Source of the DNA: Allokutzneria oryzae
GTDB lineage: Bacteria > Actinomycetota > Actinomycetes > Mycobacteriales > Pseudonocardiaceae
Length of the DNA: 64,000 nt
NCBI RefSeq assembly: GCF_042429765.1
Contig: NZ_JBHLZU010000034.1
Span: forward strand, 1 to 64,000
Direction: 5' to 3'
A program made the position numbers and the translations under genes. Within the stretch, counting starts at the first letter, position 1; the number at the start of each line of letters is the position of its first letter. The notes below the pieces were generated by a model. That model saw nothing but the letters and a program-made list of their open reading frames with translations, was not told the DNA's origin and made no database searches. Of this stretch, positions 15,424-24,009 are shown piece by piece.

Positions 15424-15450
15424 AATGTGAAATGGAAGCGCTCTCTCGCG
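15424..15450. repeat. Degenerate third copy of the convergent-junction palindrome
   Basis: AATGTGAAATGG-AAGCGCTCT-CTCGCG matches the core of the full element at 28723-28749 at 24 of 27 positions. The outer arms are lost. Like the full copies, it lies between convergent genes. Confidence 0.55.
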
Positions 15451-15556
15451 TGTTGTGGGCCACATGATTTGTGTCGGTTCGGAGTGCGGCGAATTGTCGC
15501 CAACGTTTGCATGAACGTGAATGCCGCGAGCGTGATGTCACATTTCGGCGAACGAG

Positions 15557-18500
15557 TCAGCCGGGAACGGCTGTCCGCCACGGCGTGGCGTCGGCGAGCA
15601 GGCCGAGCATGCCGGACACCAGGCGCATCTGGTCGACCGTGCGGATGTCCGCATCGACCAGCCTCGGCGAGCAGACCACCACCGCCACCGCCTGGGCGCG
15701 GGACAGCGCCACGTTCAGCCGGTTCCTGGACAGCAGGAACTCCAGGCCACGGGGGAGGTCCACCGCCGACGACGAGGTCATCGTCGCGATCACCACCGGG
15801 GCTTCCTGGCCCTGGAAGCGGTCCACGGTGCCCACGCGCACCTCGCCGTGGCCCGCCTTCTCCAGCTCCTGGCGCACCACGCGCACCTGGAGGTTGTACG
15901 GCGCCACCACCATGACGTCGGCCGCGGTCAGGGGGCGGGAGGTCCCGCCGTCGGTCCACGTGCGGCCGACCAGCGTGGACACGATCTCCGCGACCGCGCG
16001 GGCCTCCTCGGTCGAGCTGGTGGTGTTGTGCTGGTGCTCCACCGAGCGGACGTGCAGACCGGGGGAGACGCCCGCGACCGCCCGCTCCGCCGCGCTGGGG
16101 TGGGCGTGCAGCAGTCCCGCGTAGGACAGCTGGGACACCGGGGCGCACACCGCCGGGTGCATGCGGCGGGACTGGTCCAGGAAGTAGCCGAGGGCGGCGG
16201 GGATCACGTCCGCATCGCCGATCAGGTGGCCGAGGGCCGATGCGTCCGCGCCCGCGGGGTGGGTGCCCTGGACGACCTGCGGGAGCTGCTGCGGGTCGCC
16301 GAGCAGGACCAGGTTCCTGGCGCACATCGACACCGCGAGCGCGTCGGCGAGGGCGAACTGCCCGGCCTCGTCGATGATCAGGACGTCGAAGGGGTCCGCG
16401 CGCAGCGCCGCGTTGGCGAAGGTCCACGCGGTGCCGCCGACCAGGTGGCCGCCGGGGTGGTCGGCCCGCCAGCTCGCCAGCGCGGCGGTGCTCCTCGGCT
16501 GCTCCCAGGGGTTCGCCGGGTCGGCCGCCTTCTTGGGGCGCTTGGCCGCCGGGACCACCGCGCCGGTGCGCTGGACCGCGCTGAGCACGTTCTCCACCGC
16601 CTTGTGGCTGGTGGAGGTCACCGCGACCGTCCTGCCGGTGCCGACGAGGTGCGCGATCAGGCGGCTGGCCAGGTAGGTCTTGCCGGCACCCGGCGGGCCC
16701 TGCACGGCGAGCACCGAGTTCTCCAGCAGGTCCACCGCCTCGATCACCGTCGCGACCAGGTCGGGGCCGGGCGCGGGCAACCGTCCGCCGCGCAGCCGTG
16801 GCGTGCGGCCCAGCAGGTCGACGCCCGGCAGCGCCGGGAGCAGGGGGAGCAGCTCGACGACCCGCTGGGCGAGGTCCGCGACGGCCTCGTCCTTGGGGCT
16901 CGGGCGGACCGGGCTGCCCGGCAGCACCGCGACCGGGACGGCCCGCTGGTCGAGGTCGGTCGGCTTCGCGCTCTCCTGGACCACCACGCCGTCCGTGCTC
17001 GACTCCAGCACCTCGGCGTCCCGGGTCCAGCCCTGCGAGGTGCCCGGGTAGAGCAGCCGGACCTTGTCGCCGACGGTGAACGGGTGCGGTCGCTCCGGGT
17101 CGCACACCGCCCGCACGACGCGCTTGGCGGTGCGGATCCGGCCGGACGGCATCGTCCAGTCCCCGGGGTGGACGGAGATCGGCACCGTGCAGCCGCTGTC
17201 GGCTTCGAGATCGGGCAGCGGGGCCGCCACCTGGCGGAAGAACTCCCACCACGCCGGGTTCGTCTCGCGCCGGTGGTAGCCGACCGCCGCCGCCAGCAGC
17301 GCGCGGGCGCGCTCCTCGTCGCTGGCCAGGGCCGGGTTGTCCGGCAGGTCCGCCATCAGCGGCTCGACGATCGCCGCCAGCCGCGCCGCGCGTTCCGCCC
17401 TGCGCTCGGCGGCCTGCTCGTCCGCCGCCGACTCGATCGCCGCGTCCAAAGTGGACAGATCGGGGGCCGGGTCCGGCTCGATGCCCGCTTCCGCACGCAC
17501 CCTCAGCAGGAACCGGTACAGCCGGTGCGTCGAAACGCAGTCGTACTCGTTGTAGTCGCTGATGCCCGCCAGAATCTCCGCGGCACGGTCGGTCTCACCG
17601 CGTTCCAGGAGGCTGAGGTACTCCTCGTAGGCCTCGATGCTCGACGCGGCGGTCTGCACGTCGCCCGCACGGGCGGTGGGCATGTACAGCGGCTCCAGGT
17701 ACTTGATGGAGTACGACCGCTGCGACACGCGCAATGCCTTGCGCACCACGGCGTAGAGATCGACCAGCGCACCCGCCCGCAGCAGCGCGTCAACCTCCTC
17801 CTCGCGTGTGGAATGCAGTGCTGCCAACCGTTTCAACGCCGAGGTCTCGTACGGCGCGTAGTGGTAGACGTGTGCGCCGGGGTGTTCGTCGAGCCGGGCG
17901 CGGGCGAAGTCGACGAAGTCCTCGAACGCCTTCTTCTCCTGCGCCCGCGTGTGCGCCCAGAACGGGGTGAACTCCTCCGAGTCACCGGTCACCGCGCCGA
18001 AGAGGTACTCCAGCCCGGTGCCGCCGAGTGCGTACGGGTCGCCCTCCATGTCGAAGAACACGTCGCCGGGACTCGGCTCCGGCAGCCCCGCGAGCGCGCC
18101 CGGCGAGACGATCTCGTAGCTCACCTCGCCGACCGGGTTGTCCTCGGTGCGCGTCGCGTCCTGCCGGATCTGGAGGGTGGCCTGCGCGCGCAGACCGGTG
18201 AACGTGGCGATCGACAGCGTCGAAGGACGCTGCTCCATCGTGGCGCAGGCCAGCGCGTCGATGGTGTCGAGGCCGGCGCTGGCGAGCTTGCGCCGCTGGT
18301 CGGTGCGCATGCCCGCCACCAGGGACAGGTCGCGGGCCCCGGTCCGGCCCGCGTCGCAGTGCTTGGCGAAGCGGCACGACGCGCACGCGGGCCGTTCGTC
18401 CGCCCACAGCCGCTCGGGCAGCTCGACGGGGGCAGACAGGCGTTGCCGCAGCCGGTCCCGCAGGTGGGTGAGCAACGGCCGGAAGTCAGCGACGCGCAGG

Positions 18501-19027
18501 CTGTGGTGGGTGCCGTCGCCCAGCATCAGGTGCATGTCCGGTCCCGCCGGATGACCGGCTCGCGCGAGGGCGTCGGCGTAGGCGGTGAGCTGGAGGACGG
18601 CGGCGGGCCGGGCGTGCCGCGCGAGCTTGGCGTCGTACGGCTCGTACTCGCCGTCGCCGGTCAGCACGAGGAAGTCGGCGCGGCCGTAGAAGCCGTCGTC
18701 GTAGAACACCGGCTGGTAGACCACCAGCGCTCCCGACTTCAGCGCCTCGCGGGTCTCCTCGGCCGCCTTGGCCAGCGCGGCCGGGGTCGGCGCGGGTTGG
18801 CCGATCTCCACGACTCCGGCGCCGTGGCGGGCGCGGAAGCGTTGCAGCACAGCCTGTTCGTGGGCGAGGCCGTGCTTGGCGACCAGCTGTGCGCCGCTCT
18901 GCTCCGGGCGCGGCGCGCCGGGCAGTCCGACGGCCAGCGCCTGGGTGAGCAGGCTGCGGTGGTCGCACTCCATCAGATCGACCAGGTCGGTCGGGGAGAG
19001 GACGAGGCCGTCGTCGGTGCTGAGCAT
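15557..19027 (-). CDS. RecB-like nuclease fused to SF1 helicase (TM0106-like)
   Basis: About 1,156 residues. The N-terminal part resembles TM0106-family RecB-like nucleases, with a Cys cluster (CASCRFAKHC) as in Fe-S nucleases. Next comes an RNase H-like segment (DVFFDMEGDPYALGG). The C-terminal third is a superfamily 1 helicase: VQGPPGAGKTYLASRL (Walker A), VLIIDEAGQFALADAL (Walker B), LLGDPQQLPQ (motif III), VDRFQGQEAPVVIAT, and SRNRLNVALSRAQ. It is probably a DNA or RNA processing or repair enzyme, possibly anti-phage. It has no defence-gene partners. ATG 19027 (MLSTDDGLVLS) fits the family start better than 19066. Confidence 0.88.
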   Translation of the reverse strand: MLSTDDGLVLSPTDLVDLMECDHRSLLTQALAVGLPGAPRPEQSGAQLVAKHGLAHEQAVLQRFRARHGAGVVEIGQPAPTPAALAKAAEETREALKSGALVVYQPVFYDDGFYGRADFLVLTGDGEYEPYDAKLARHARPAAVLQLTAYADALARAGHPAGPDMHLMLGDGTHHSLRVADFRPLLTHLRDRLRQRLSAPVELPERLWADERPACASCRFAKHCDAGRTGARDLSLVAGMRTDQRRKLASAGLDTIDALACATMEQRPSTLSIATFTGLRAQATLQIRQDATRTEDNPVGEVSYEIVSPGALAGLPEPSPGDVFFDMEGDPYALGGTGLEYLFGAVTGDSEEFTPFWAHTRAQEKKAFEDFVDFARARLDEHPGAHVYHYAPYETSALKRLAALHSTREEEVDALLRAGALVDLYAVVRKALRVSQRSYSIKYLEPLYMPTARAGDVQTAASSIEAYEEYLSLLERGETDRAAEILAGISDYNEYDCVSTHRLYRFLLRVRAEAGIEPDPAPDLSTLDAAIESAADEQAAERRAERAARLAAIVEPLMADLPDNPALASDEERARALLAAAVGYHRRETNPAWWEFFRQVAAPLPDLEADSGCTVPISVHPGDWTMPSGRIRTAKRVVRAVCDPERPHPFTVGDKVRLLYPGTSQGWTRDAEVLESSTDGVVVQESAKPTDLDQRAVPVAVLPGSPVRPSPKDEAVADLAQRVVELLPLLPALPGVDLLGRTPRLRGGRLPAPGPDLVATVIEAVDLLENSVLAVQGPPGAGKTYLASRLIAHLVGTGRTVAVTSTSHKAVENVLSAVQRTGAVVPAAKRPKKAADPANPWEQPRSTAALASWRADHPGGHLVGGTAWTFANAALRADPFDVLIIDEAGQFALADALAVSMCARNLVLLGDPQQLPQVVQGTHPAGADASALGHLIGDADVIPAALGYFLDQSRRMHPAVCAPVSQLSYAGLLHAHPSAAERAVAGVSPGLHVRSVEHQHNTTSSTEEARAVAEIVSTLVGRTWTDGGTSRPLTAADVMVVAPYNLQVRVVRQELEKAGHGEVRVGTVDRFQGQEAPVVIATMTSSSAVDLPRGLEFLLSRNRLNVALSRAQAVAVVVCSPRLVDADIRTVDQMRLVSGMLGLLADATPWRTAVPG

Positions 19028-19393
19028 CCAGAGCAGTCTGCCCTGCCCGCCCCCGGCCCCGCCCAACGGGCACGGGCGAACGGGTGTGCGGAGAGCACCA
19101 CGTTCGCCCGTTCGCTGCTGTCACGGCCGCGCCGCCCCTCGGTAGCGTGGTCGTCTTCCTCGGGGTCCGATGTCGTGGGCCGCTCGGTGTGGGCAGGAGC
19201 CGTCTCGGCGCCGGTGTGAGGACCGGCGCGGGTCCGCGAGAGGGCGACTGCTGTCGAAATGGCCCGGCCTGGAGCCCTGGCCCGGCTGCGTTCCGCGCTC
19301 GCAGCCGGGTCAGGGCGCCGCTCGGTGACCGGGACGGCCCAGTTCACCGAATGGGATAACCCGGAAGCCGTGACCCACCTAGGGTAAGCGACT
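19028..19393. promoter_or_regulatory. Divergent intergenic region with one hairpin
   Basis: A 366-bp region between the nuclease/helicase and HSP90 genes with no convincing ORF. It contains a 10-bp perfect inverted repeat, ACGGGCGAAC (19072-19081) and GTTCGCCCGT (19102-19111), near the nuclease start. A TAGGGT box (19380-19385) lies 8 nt before the HSP90 GTG. Confidence 0.45.
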
Positions 19394-21166
19394 GTGAACC
19401 GCACTTTTCAGGTCGATCTGCGCGGCGTCGTCGATCTGCTCAGCCACCACCTGTACTCCAGTCCCCGTGTCTACCTGCGCGAGCTGATGCAGAACGCGGT
19501 CGACGCGGTCACCGCCCGGCGCGCGGCCGACTCCGGCGCGCCCACCGGGATCGCGGTCGAGGTGACCGGCAGGACGCTCACGGTCACCGACACCGGAGTC
19601 GGCCTGACCGAGGAGCAGGTGCACGAGCTGCTGGCCACGATCGGCCGCAGTTCGAAGCGCGACGAGCTCGGCTTCGCCCGGCACGAGTTCCTCGGCCAGT
19701 TCGGCATCGGCCTGCTGTCGGCCTTCCTGGTCGCCGACGAGGTCCGCGTGCTCACGCGATCGGTCAGCGGTGGCGCGGCCGTGGAGTGGGTCGGCCGCGC
19801 GGACGGCACCTACCGGATCGGCCCCGCCGAGCGCGAGCTGCCCGGCACGACGGTGGAGCTCACCGCGCGCCAGGGCGCCGAGCAGTGGTTCGCCGTGGAG
19901 ACCGTCACGGAGCTGTGCGCCCTGTACGGCTCGATGCTGCCGTTCCCGGTCACGGTGCGGGGCAAGGCGATCAGCGGTGAGGGCACGCCGTGGCGCGAGG
20001 ACGACCGCGCGCCTGGACAGCGCACGGCGGACCTGGTCGGGTACGCACAGGACGTCCTCGGGTTCACGCCGTTCGACGTGATCGACCTCGACGTGCCGGA
20101 AGCCGGGCTGAGCGGTGTGGCCTACGTGCTGCCGTTCCCGGCCAACCCCGCTGAGCAGGCCGGGCACCGCGTGTACCTCAAGCGCATGTTGCTGACGGAG
20201 AGCGCCGACAGCCTGCTGCCGGGGTGGGCGTTCTTCGCGCGGTGCGTGGTCGACGCCGAGGAGCTGCGGCCCACCGCCAGCCGTGAGGCGCTCTACGCCG
20301 ACGGGCTGCTGGACTCGACGCGGGAGGCGCTCGGCGAGCACCTGCGCGGGTGGCTCGTCGGGCTGGCGCGCACCGACCCCGCGCGGCTCGGCCGGTTCCT
20401 GGAGATCCACCACCTCGGGGTGAAGGCGCTCGCGTTGCACGACGAGGAGATGCTGCGGCTGGTCGAGCAGTGGATGCCGATGGAGACCAACGTCGGCAGG
20501 ATGACGCTCGCCGACTTCCGCGCCCGCCACGGCGACGTGCGCTACACCCTGACCACCGACGACTTCCGGCAGCTCGCCGCGGTCGCCGCCGCACAGGGCC
20601 TCGCCGTGGTCAACGGCGGTTACACCTACGACTCCGAGATCATCGCCCGGCTTCCCGTGCTCGACCCGGACCAGTCCGTGCGGCGGCTGGAGCCCACCGA
20701 CCTGATGACCCGGTTCGACTCGGTGGCCCCCGCCACCGAGCTGGAGCTGCGGCCGTTCCTGGCCGCGGCGCAGCGCGCGATGGACCAGCTCGGGTGCGAG
20801 GTGGTGCTGCGGTCCTTCGAGCCCGCGGCACTGCCCGTGCTGTACCTGCTGGACCGCTCCGCCGCGTTCCATGCGGAGCTGCGGTCCACAAAGGACAGAG
20901 TGGACGAGCTGTGGGCCGGGGTGCTCGCCGCGTTCGACAAACCCGCCGACGACCGCCCGCAGCTCGTGCTCAACCACCGCAACGCCCTGGTGCGGCGGGT
21001 GTGCGGGCTGCGCGAGCCGGAGCTGGTCGCCCTCGCCGTGGAATCCCTGTACGGCCAGGCGTTGCTGCTCGGGTACCACCCGATCCGGCCCGCCGACGCC
21101 GCCCTGCTGAACCGCTCGTTCCTCGGCCTGCTCGACCAGGCCGTCCCCATGGAGGACACCCCGTGA
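19394..21166 (+). CDS. HSP90-family chaperone-like ATPase
   Basis: 590 residues. The N-terminal GHKL ATPase has YLRELMQNAVDAV (N-box Glu and Asn), VTDTGVGL (G1), SSKRDELGFARHEFLGQFGIG (lid and G2) and a conserved-looking middle domain. It is shorter than HtpG (about 620-640) and its C-terminal dimer region is hard to recognise. It belongs to the actinobacterial HSP90-like proteins that pair with a TPR protein rather than to housekeeping HtpG. The GTG start follows a TAGGGT box by 8 nt and may be leaderless. Its stop overlaps the start of the TPR gene by 4 nt, implying stoichiometric expression. Confidence 0.88.
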   Translation: MNRTFQVDLRGVVDLLSHHLYSSPRVYLRELMQNAVDAVTARRAADSGAPTGIAVEVTGRTLTVTDTGVGLTEEQVHELLATIGRSSKRDELGFARHEFLGQFGIGLLSAFLVADEVRVLTRSVSGGAAVEWVGRADGTYRIGPAERELPGTTVELTARQGAEQWFAVETVTELCALYGSMLPFPVTVRGKAISGEGTPWREDDRAPGQRTADLVGYAQDVLGFTPFDVIDLDVPEAGLSGVAYVLPFPANPAEQAGHRVYLKRMLLTESADSLLPGWAFFARCVVDAEELRPTASREALYADGLLDSTREALGEHLRGWLVGLARTDPARLGRFLEIHHLGVKALALHDEEMLRLVEQWMPMETNVGRMTLADFRARHGDVRYTLTTDDFRQLAAVAAAQGLAVVNGGYTYDSEIIARLPVLDPDQSVRRLEPTDLMTRFDSVAPATELELRPFLAAAQRAMDQLGCEVVLRSFEPAALPVLYLLDRSAAFHAELRSTKDRVDELWAGVLAAFDKPADDRPQLVLNHRNALVRRVCGLREPELVALAVESLYGQALLLGYHPIRPADAALLNRSFLGLLDQAVPMEDTP

Positions 21167-23928
21167 GTCTGACCCACCAGCAGCTCGACGAGATGATGGT
21201 CGCCGCGTGGCAGCTGCCGTTCGGGCCGTCGGCCACCGCGGCAGCCGAGGAGGTCATCCAGCACGCCGACGCCAACATGTGGCCGGACCTGCAGTACGCG
21301 GGCCGCATCCTGGCGACCCGCTGCTACCAGTACGGCGCGGAGCCCTCCAAGGCGTTCGTCACCTTCTCCTGGTGCCTCAACGCCTACGACCGCGGTGAGG
21401 CCGACCCGCGCTTCGACCACCAGCTGTTCTGGTACTTCAAGTGGATGGTCGGCTCGCTGACCACCTTCCCCGAGGTGCCCCTCGACCGCGCCCGCGCGGT
21501 GCTCGACGACATGGAGCGCCGCTACAAGATCGCCGGCCACGGCATGAACGCGGTGCACCAGCGCAGGGAGATGCTGGCGCGGCACATCGGCGACATGGAC
21601 ACCGCTCGCGAGCAGTACCGCCTGTGGAACGCGAGCGCGCGCGACGCCATGTCCGACTGCGAGCGCTGCGAACCGGGTGCCAAGGTCAACCACCTGGTCC
21701 GGCTCGGCCGCTACGAGGAGGCGATCGAGGTCGCGCAACCCGGGTTGGTCAGCGACGGCGACTGCTCCGAGCAGCCCCAGGGAATCCTCACCAACCTCCT
21801 GGTGGCCTACCTGCGCACGGGTCGGCTGGAGGAGGCCGTCGACGCGCACCGCAGGGCCTACCGTGCGATGCAGCACGACCGCGGCGAGCTGCACGCGATC
21901 GGCTCGCACCTGCGGTTCTGCGCCCTGACCGGCAACCACTCCCGCGGCCTTGAGCTGCTGGAGCGCCACATCGGCTGGCTGGAGGAGCCACCGACCCCGA
22001 TGGCGGAGATGTGGTTCGCCGGAGCCGCCGCCAACCTGCTCGCCCGGCTGGTCGACGCGGGCTACGACGACATCACCGTGCGGCGCCCCGGCGGCGAGGT
22101 CGAGGTCCGCGACCTGCTGCCGGAGCTGGCCGCGCGGGCGCGGGAGATCGCGGCGCGCTTCGACGCCCGCAACGGCACCGGCGAACAGGGTGAGCGCGTC
22201 CGCGAGCTGATCGAGGCCGAGCCGATCGTGGAGTACCTCCCGCTCTCCGGCGTGGCCCGCAGGGCGGAGCTACTGGAGGAGGTCGAGTCGAGCACGCCTG
22301 CCGCGGGCGTCGTGGAGTCCATTGTGGACCCGGTCGAGCTTGCCGACCTGGCGGAGCTGGAGTTCTTGCGGGACAACGACTCCGTGTCCGCCGAAGCCTG
22401 GGAGCGCTTCGACGAGCTGTGCCCTGAGCCGAACTCGCTGCTGCTCGCCCGCCGGGTCACCGGACTCGGCGCGCACGCCGCTGGCGAGGAGCCCGAGGAG
22501 GCCGAACGGCACTGGCTGCGCGCGCTGGAGCTGTTCACCGAGGCGGGCGAGGAGGCGCTCGCCCTCGCCGTGCGCAGCCGGATCGGCATGATCCGCTGCC
22601 TGCTGGGCCGTCCCGATGACGGGCTGCCGATGATCACCGACGCCGTGGACCGGCTCGGGGAGCTGGGCGAGGCCGAGCAGCAGGTCCGCGCCCTGTCCCG
22701 CCTCGCATCGGCCTACCAGACGCAGAACCGCGTCGACGAGGCATGGGAGACGTTGACGCGCGCGCGGGAGCTCGTGGAGCCGACCGGCGACACCGAGCTG
22801 ACCGCGGACGTCGTCCTCGCGATGGTGCCACTGCTCGTGCAGCGCCAGGACATCGGCGCAGCACTGGCACTCGCCGAGCGCGCGATCTCGCTCTATAGCA
22901 CGGTTCCCGGCACCAACCGGCTCCGCCAGGCGCAGTTCATGGCGGCCAACCTCCGCGCGGGCGCTGGCGAGTTCGACGTGGCCGACGGCCTGCTCGCCGA
23001 GGCGGCGCACAGCACGTCCCCGGTGCTGCGCGCGGCGGCTCTGCACACCAGGGGCCGCGTGGCGATGGACCAGAACCGCTTCGAGCACGCGACGGAGCAC
23101 CTGACCGACGCGGTCGCGGTGTTCAGCAACGCCGGAGAACCGGTGCACGCGGCCCATGTGCGCGTCGACCTGGCCGCCGCCGCGCTGAACAACGAGCGGT
23201 TCTCCGACGCGGCCGACGCCGCAGAGGAGGCCCTGCCCGTGCTCGAACGCGCCGGAGCCACCGACGAGGACTTCCGCGCGCGCTTCCTGCTGGCGAAGGC
23301 CTACGAAGTGCTCGGCCAGCAAGCACAGGCCGTCGACCTGCTGGACCAGGTCTCCGCGCACTTCGTCGCCGGCGGCGACTTCGCTGGCGCCGCGCAGATG
23401 TTCACCAACGCGGGCGAGATCCTGGACCGTCTCGACCGCGACGGCGAGGCTGCTGCCCACTTCGCCGCGGCGGCGGACGCGTGCCAGGCGGCGGGGGAGA
23501 TGCCGCTGGAGGAGGTGGCCAACCGCCGCGCGGCCGCGTTGTCCTGGCACTGGGCGCACAACATGGAGCGCTGCATGGCCGAACTGTCCACAGCGGACAC
23601 TCTCGCGGCGGCGCTGCCCGAGGGCGAGCCGCACGCGCTGTGGCAGCGCTCGCTGGTCAGCTACGACGGTGCCCGCATCTTCGCCAACGTCGGCGAGTTC
23701 ACCACCGCGCTGGAGCGGGCCCTGGTCGCCATCAAGGGTTTCCGCGAGCTGGGCGCCGCGGTCGAGGCGACGATCGCGGAGGTCCTGCGCGGCAGGCTGC
23801 TGGCGAACCTGGACCGCCGCGACGAGGCGGTCACGGTCCTGACGGCCGCCCTGGCCGAGGTCCCCGAGGAAGCGGAGGGCCAGCGCGAGCACATCCAGGC
23901 CCTCCTCACCGAGCTCCGCCACCCCTAG
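21163..23928 (+). CDS. Large tetratricopeptide-repeat protein partnered with HSP90
   Basis: 921 residues, almost wholly helical with many degenerate TPR units (for example LVRLGRYEEAIEVAQPGL, LLVAYLRTGRLEEAVDAHR and ALERALVAIKGFRELG). A CERCEP segment near residue 170 is a possible metal site. GTG 21163 overlaps the HSP90 stop (GTGA), with GGAGGA 6 nt upstream. TPR proteins commonly bind HSP90 tails or clients, so this is probably a co-chaperone or client-recruiting scaffold. That function is inferred from context only. Confidence 0.85.
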   Translation: MSLTHQQLDEMMVAAWQLPFGPSATAAAEEVIQHADANMWPDLQYAGRILATRCYQYGAEPSKAFVTFSWCLNAYDRGEADPRFDHQLFWYFKWMVGSLTTFPEVPLDRARAVLDDMERRYKIAGHGMNAVHQRREMLARHIGDMDTAREQYRLWNASARDAMSDCERCEPGAKVNHLVRLGRYEEAIEVAQPGLVSDGDCSEQPQGILTNLLVAYLRTGRLEEAVDAHRRAYRAMQHDRGELHAIGSHLRFCALTGNHSRGLELLERHIGWLEEPPTPMAEMWFAGAAANLLARLVDAGYDDITVRRPGGEVEVRDLLPELAARAREIAARFDARNGTGEQGERVRELIEAEPIVEYLPLSGVARRAELLEEVESSTPAAGVVESIVDPVELADLAELEFLRDNDSVSAEAWERFDELCPEPNSLLLARRVTGLGAHAAGEEPEEAERHWLRALELFTEAGEEALALAVRSRIGMIRCLLGRPDDGLPMITDAVDRLGELGEAEQQVRALSRLASAYQTQNRVDEAWETLTRARELVEPTGDTELTADVVLAMVPLLVQRQDIGAALALAERAISLYSTVPGTNRLRQAQFMAANLRAGAGEFDVADGLLAEAAHSTSPVLRAAALHTRGRVAMDQNRFEHATEHLTDAVAVFSNAGEPVHAAHVRVDLAAAALNNERFSDAADAAEEALPVLERAGATDEDFRARFLLAKAYEVLGQQAQAVDLLDQVSAHFVAGGDFAGAAQMFTNAGEILDRLDRDGEAAAHFAAAADACQAAGEMPLEEVANRRAAALSWHWAHNMERCMAELSTADTLAAALPEGEPHALWQRSLVSYDGARIFANVGEFTTALERALVAIKGFRELGAAVEATIAEVLRGRLLANLDRRDEAVTVLTAALAEVPEEAEGQREHIQALLTELRHP

Positions 23929-23943
23929 CCCACCCCCGTACCC

Positions 23944-24005
23944 GCCATTCGCGGGCTTATGGACCTGTTCGCGCGTCGCGAAGCGTCCATAAGCCCGCGA
24001 ATGGC
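23944..24005. terminator. Perfect 21-bp hairpin between convergent genes
   Basis: The arms are 23944-23964 and 23985-24005, fully complementary (left arm begins GCCATTCGCGGG). The 20-nt loop holds a second small stem, TTCGCG/CGCGAA. There is no T-run. It sits exactly between the TPR and Pnkp stop codons, so it probably ends transcription from both sides. Confidence 0.65.
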
Positions 24006-24009
24006 CGGT

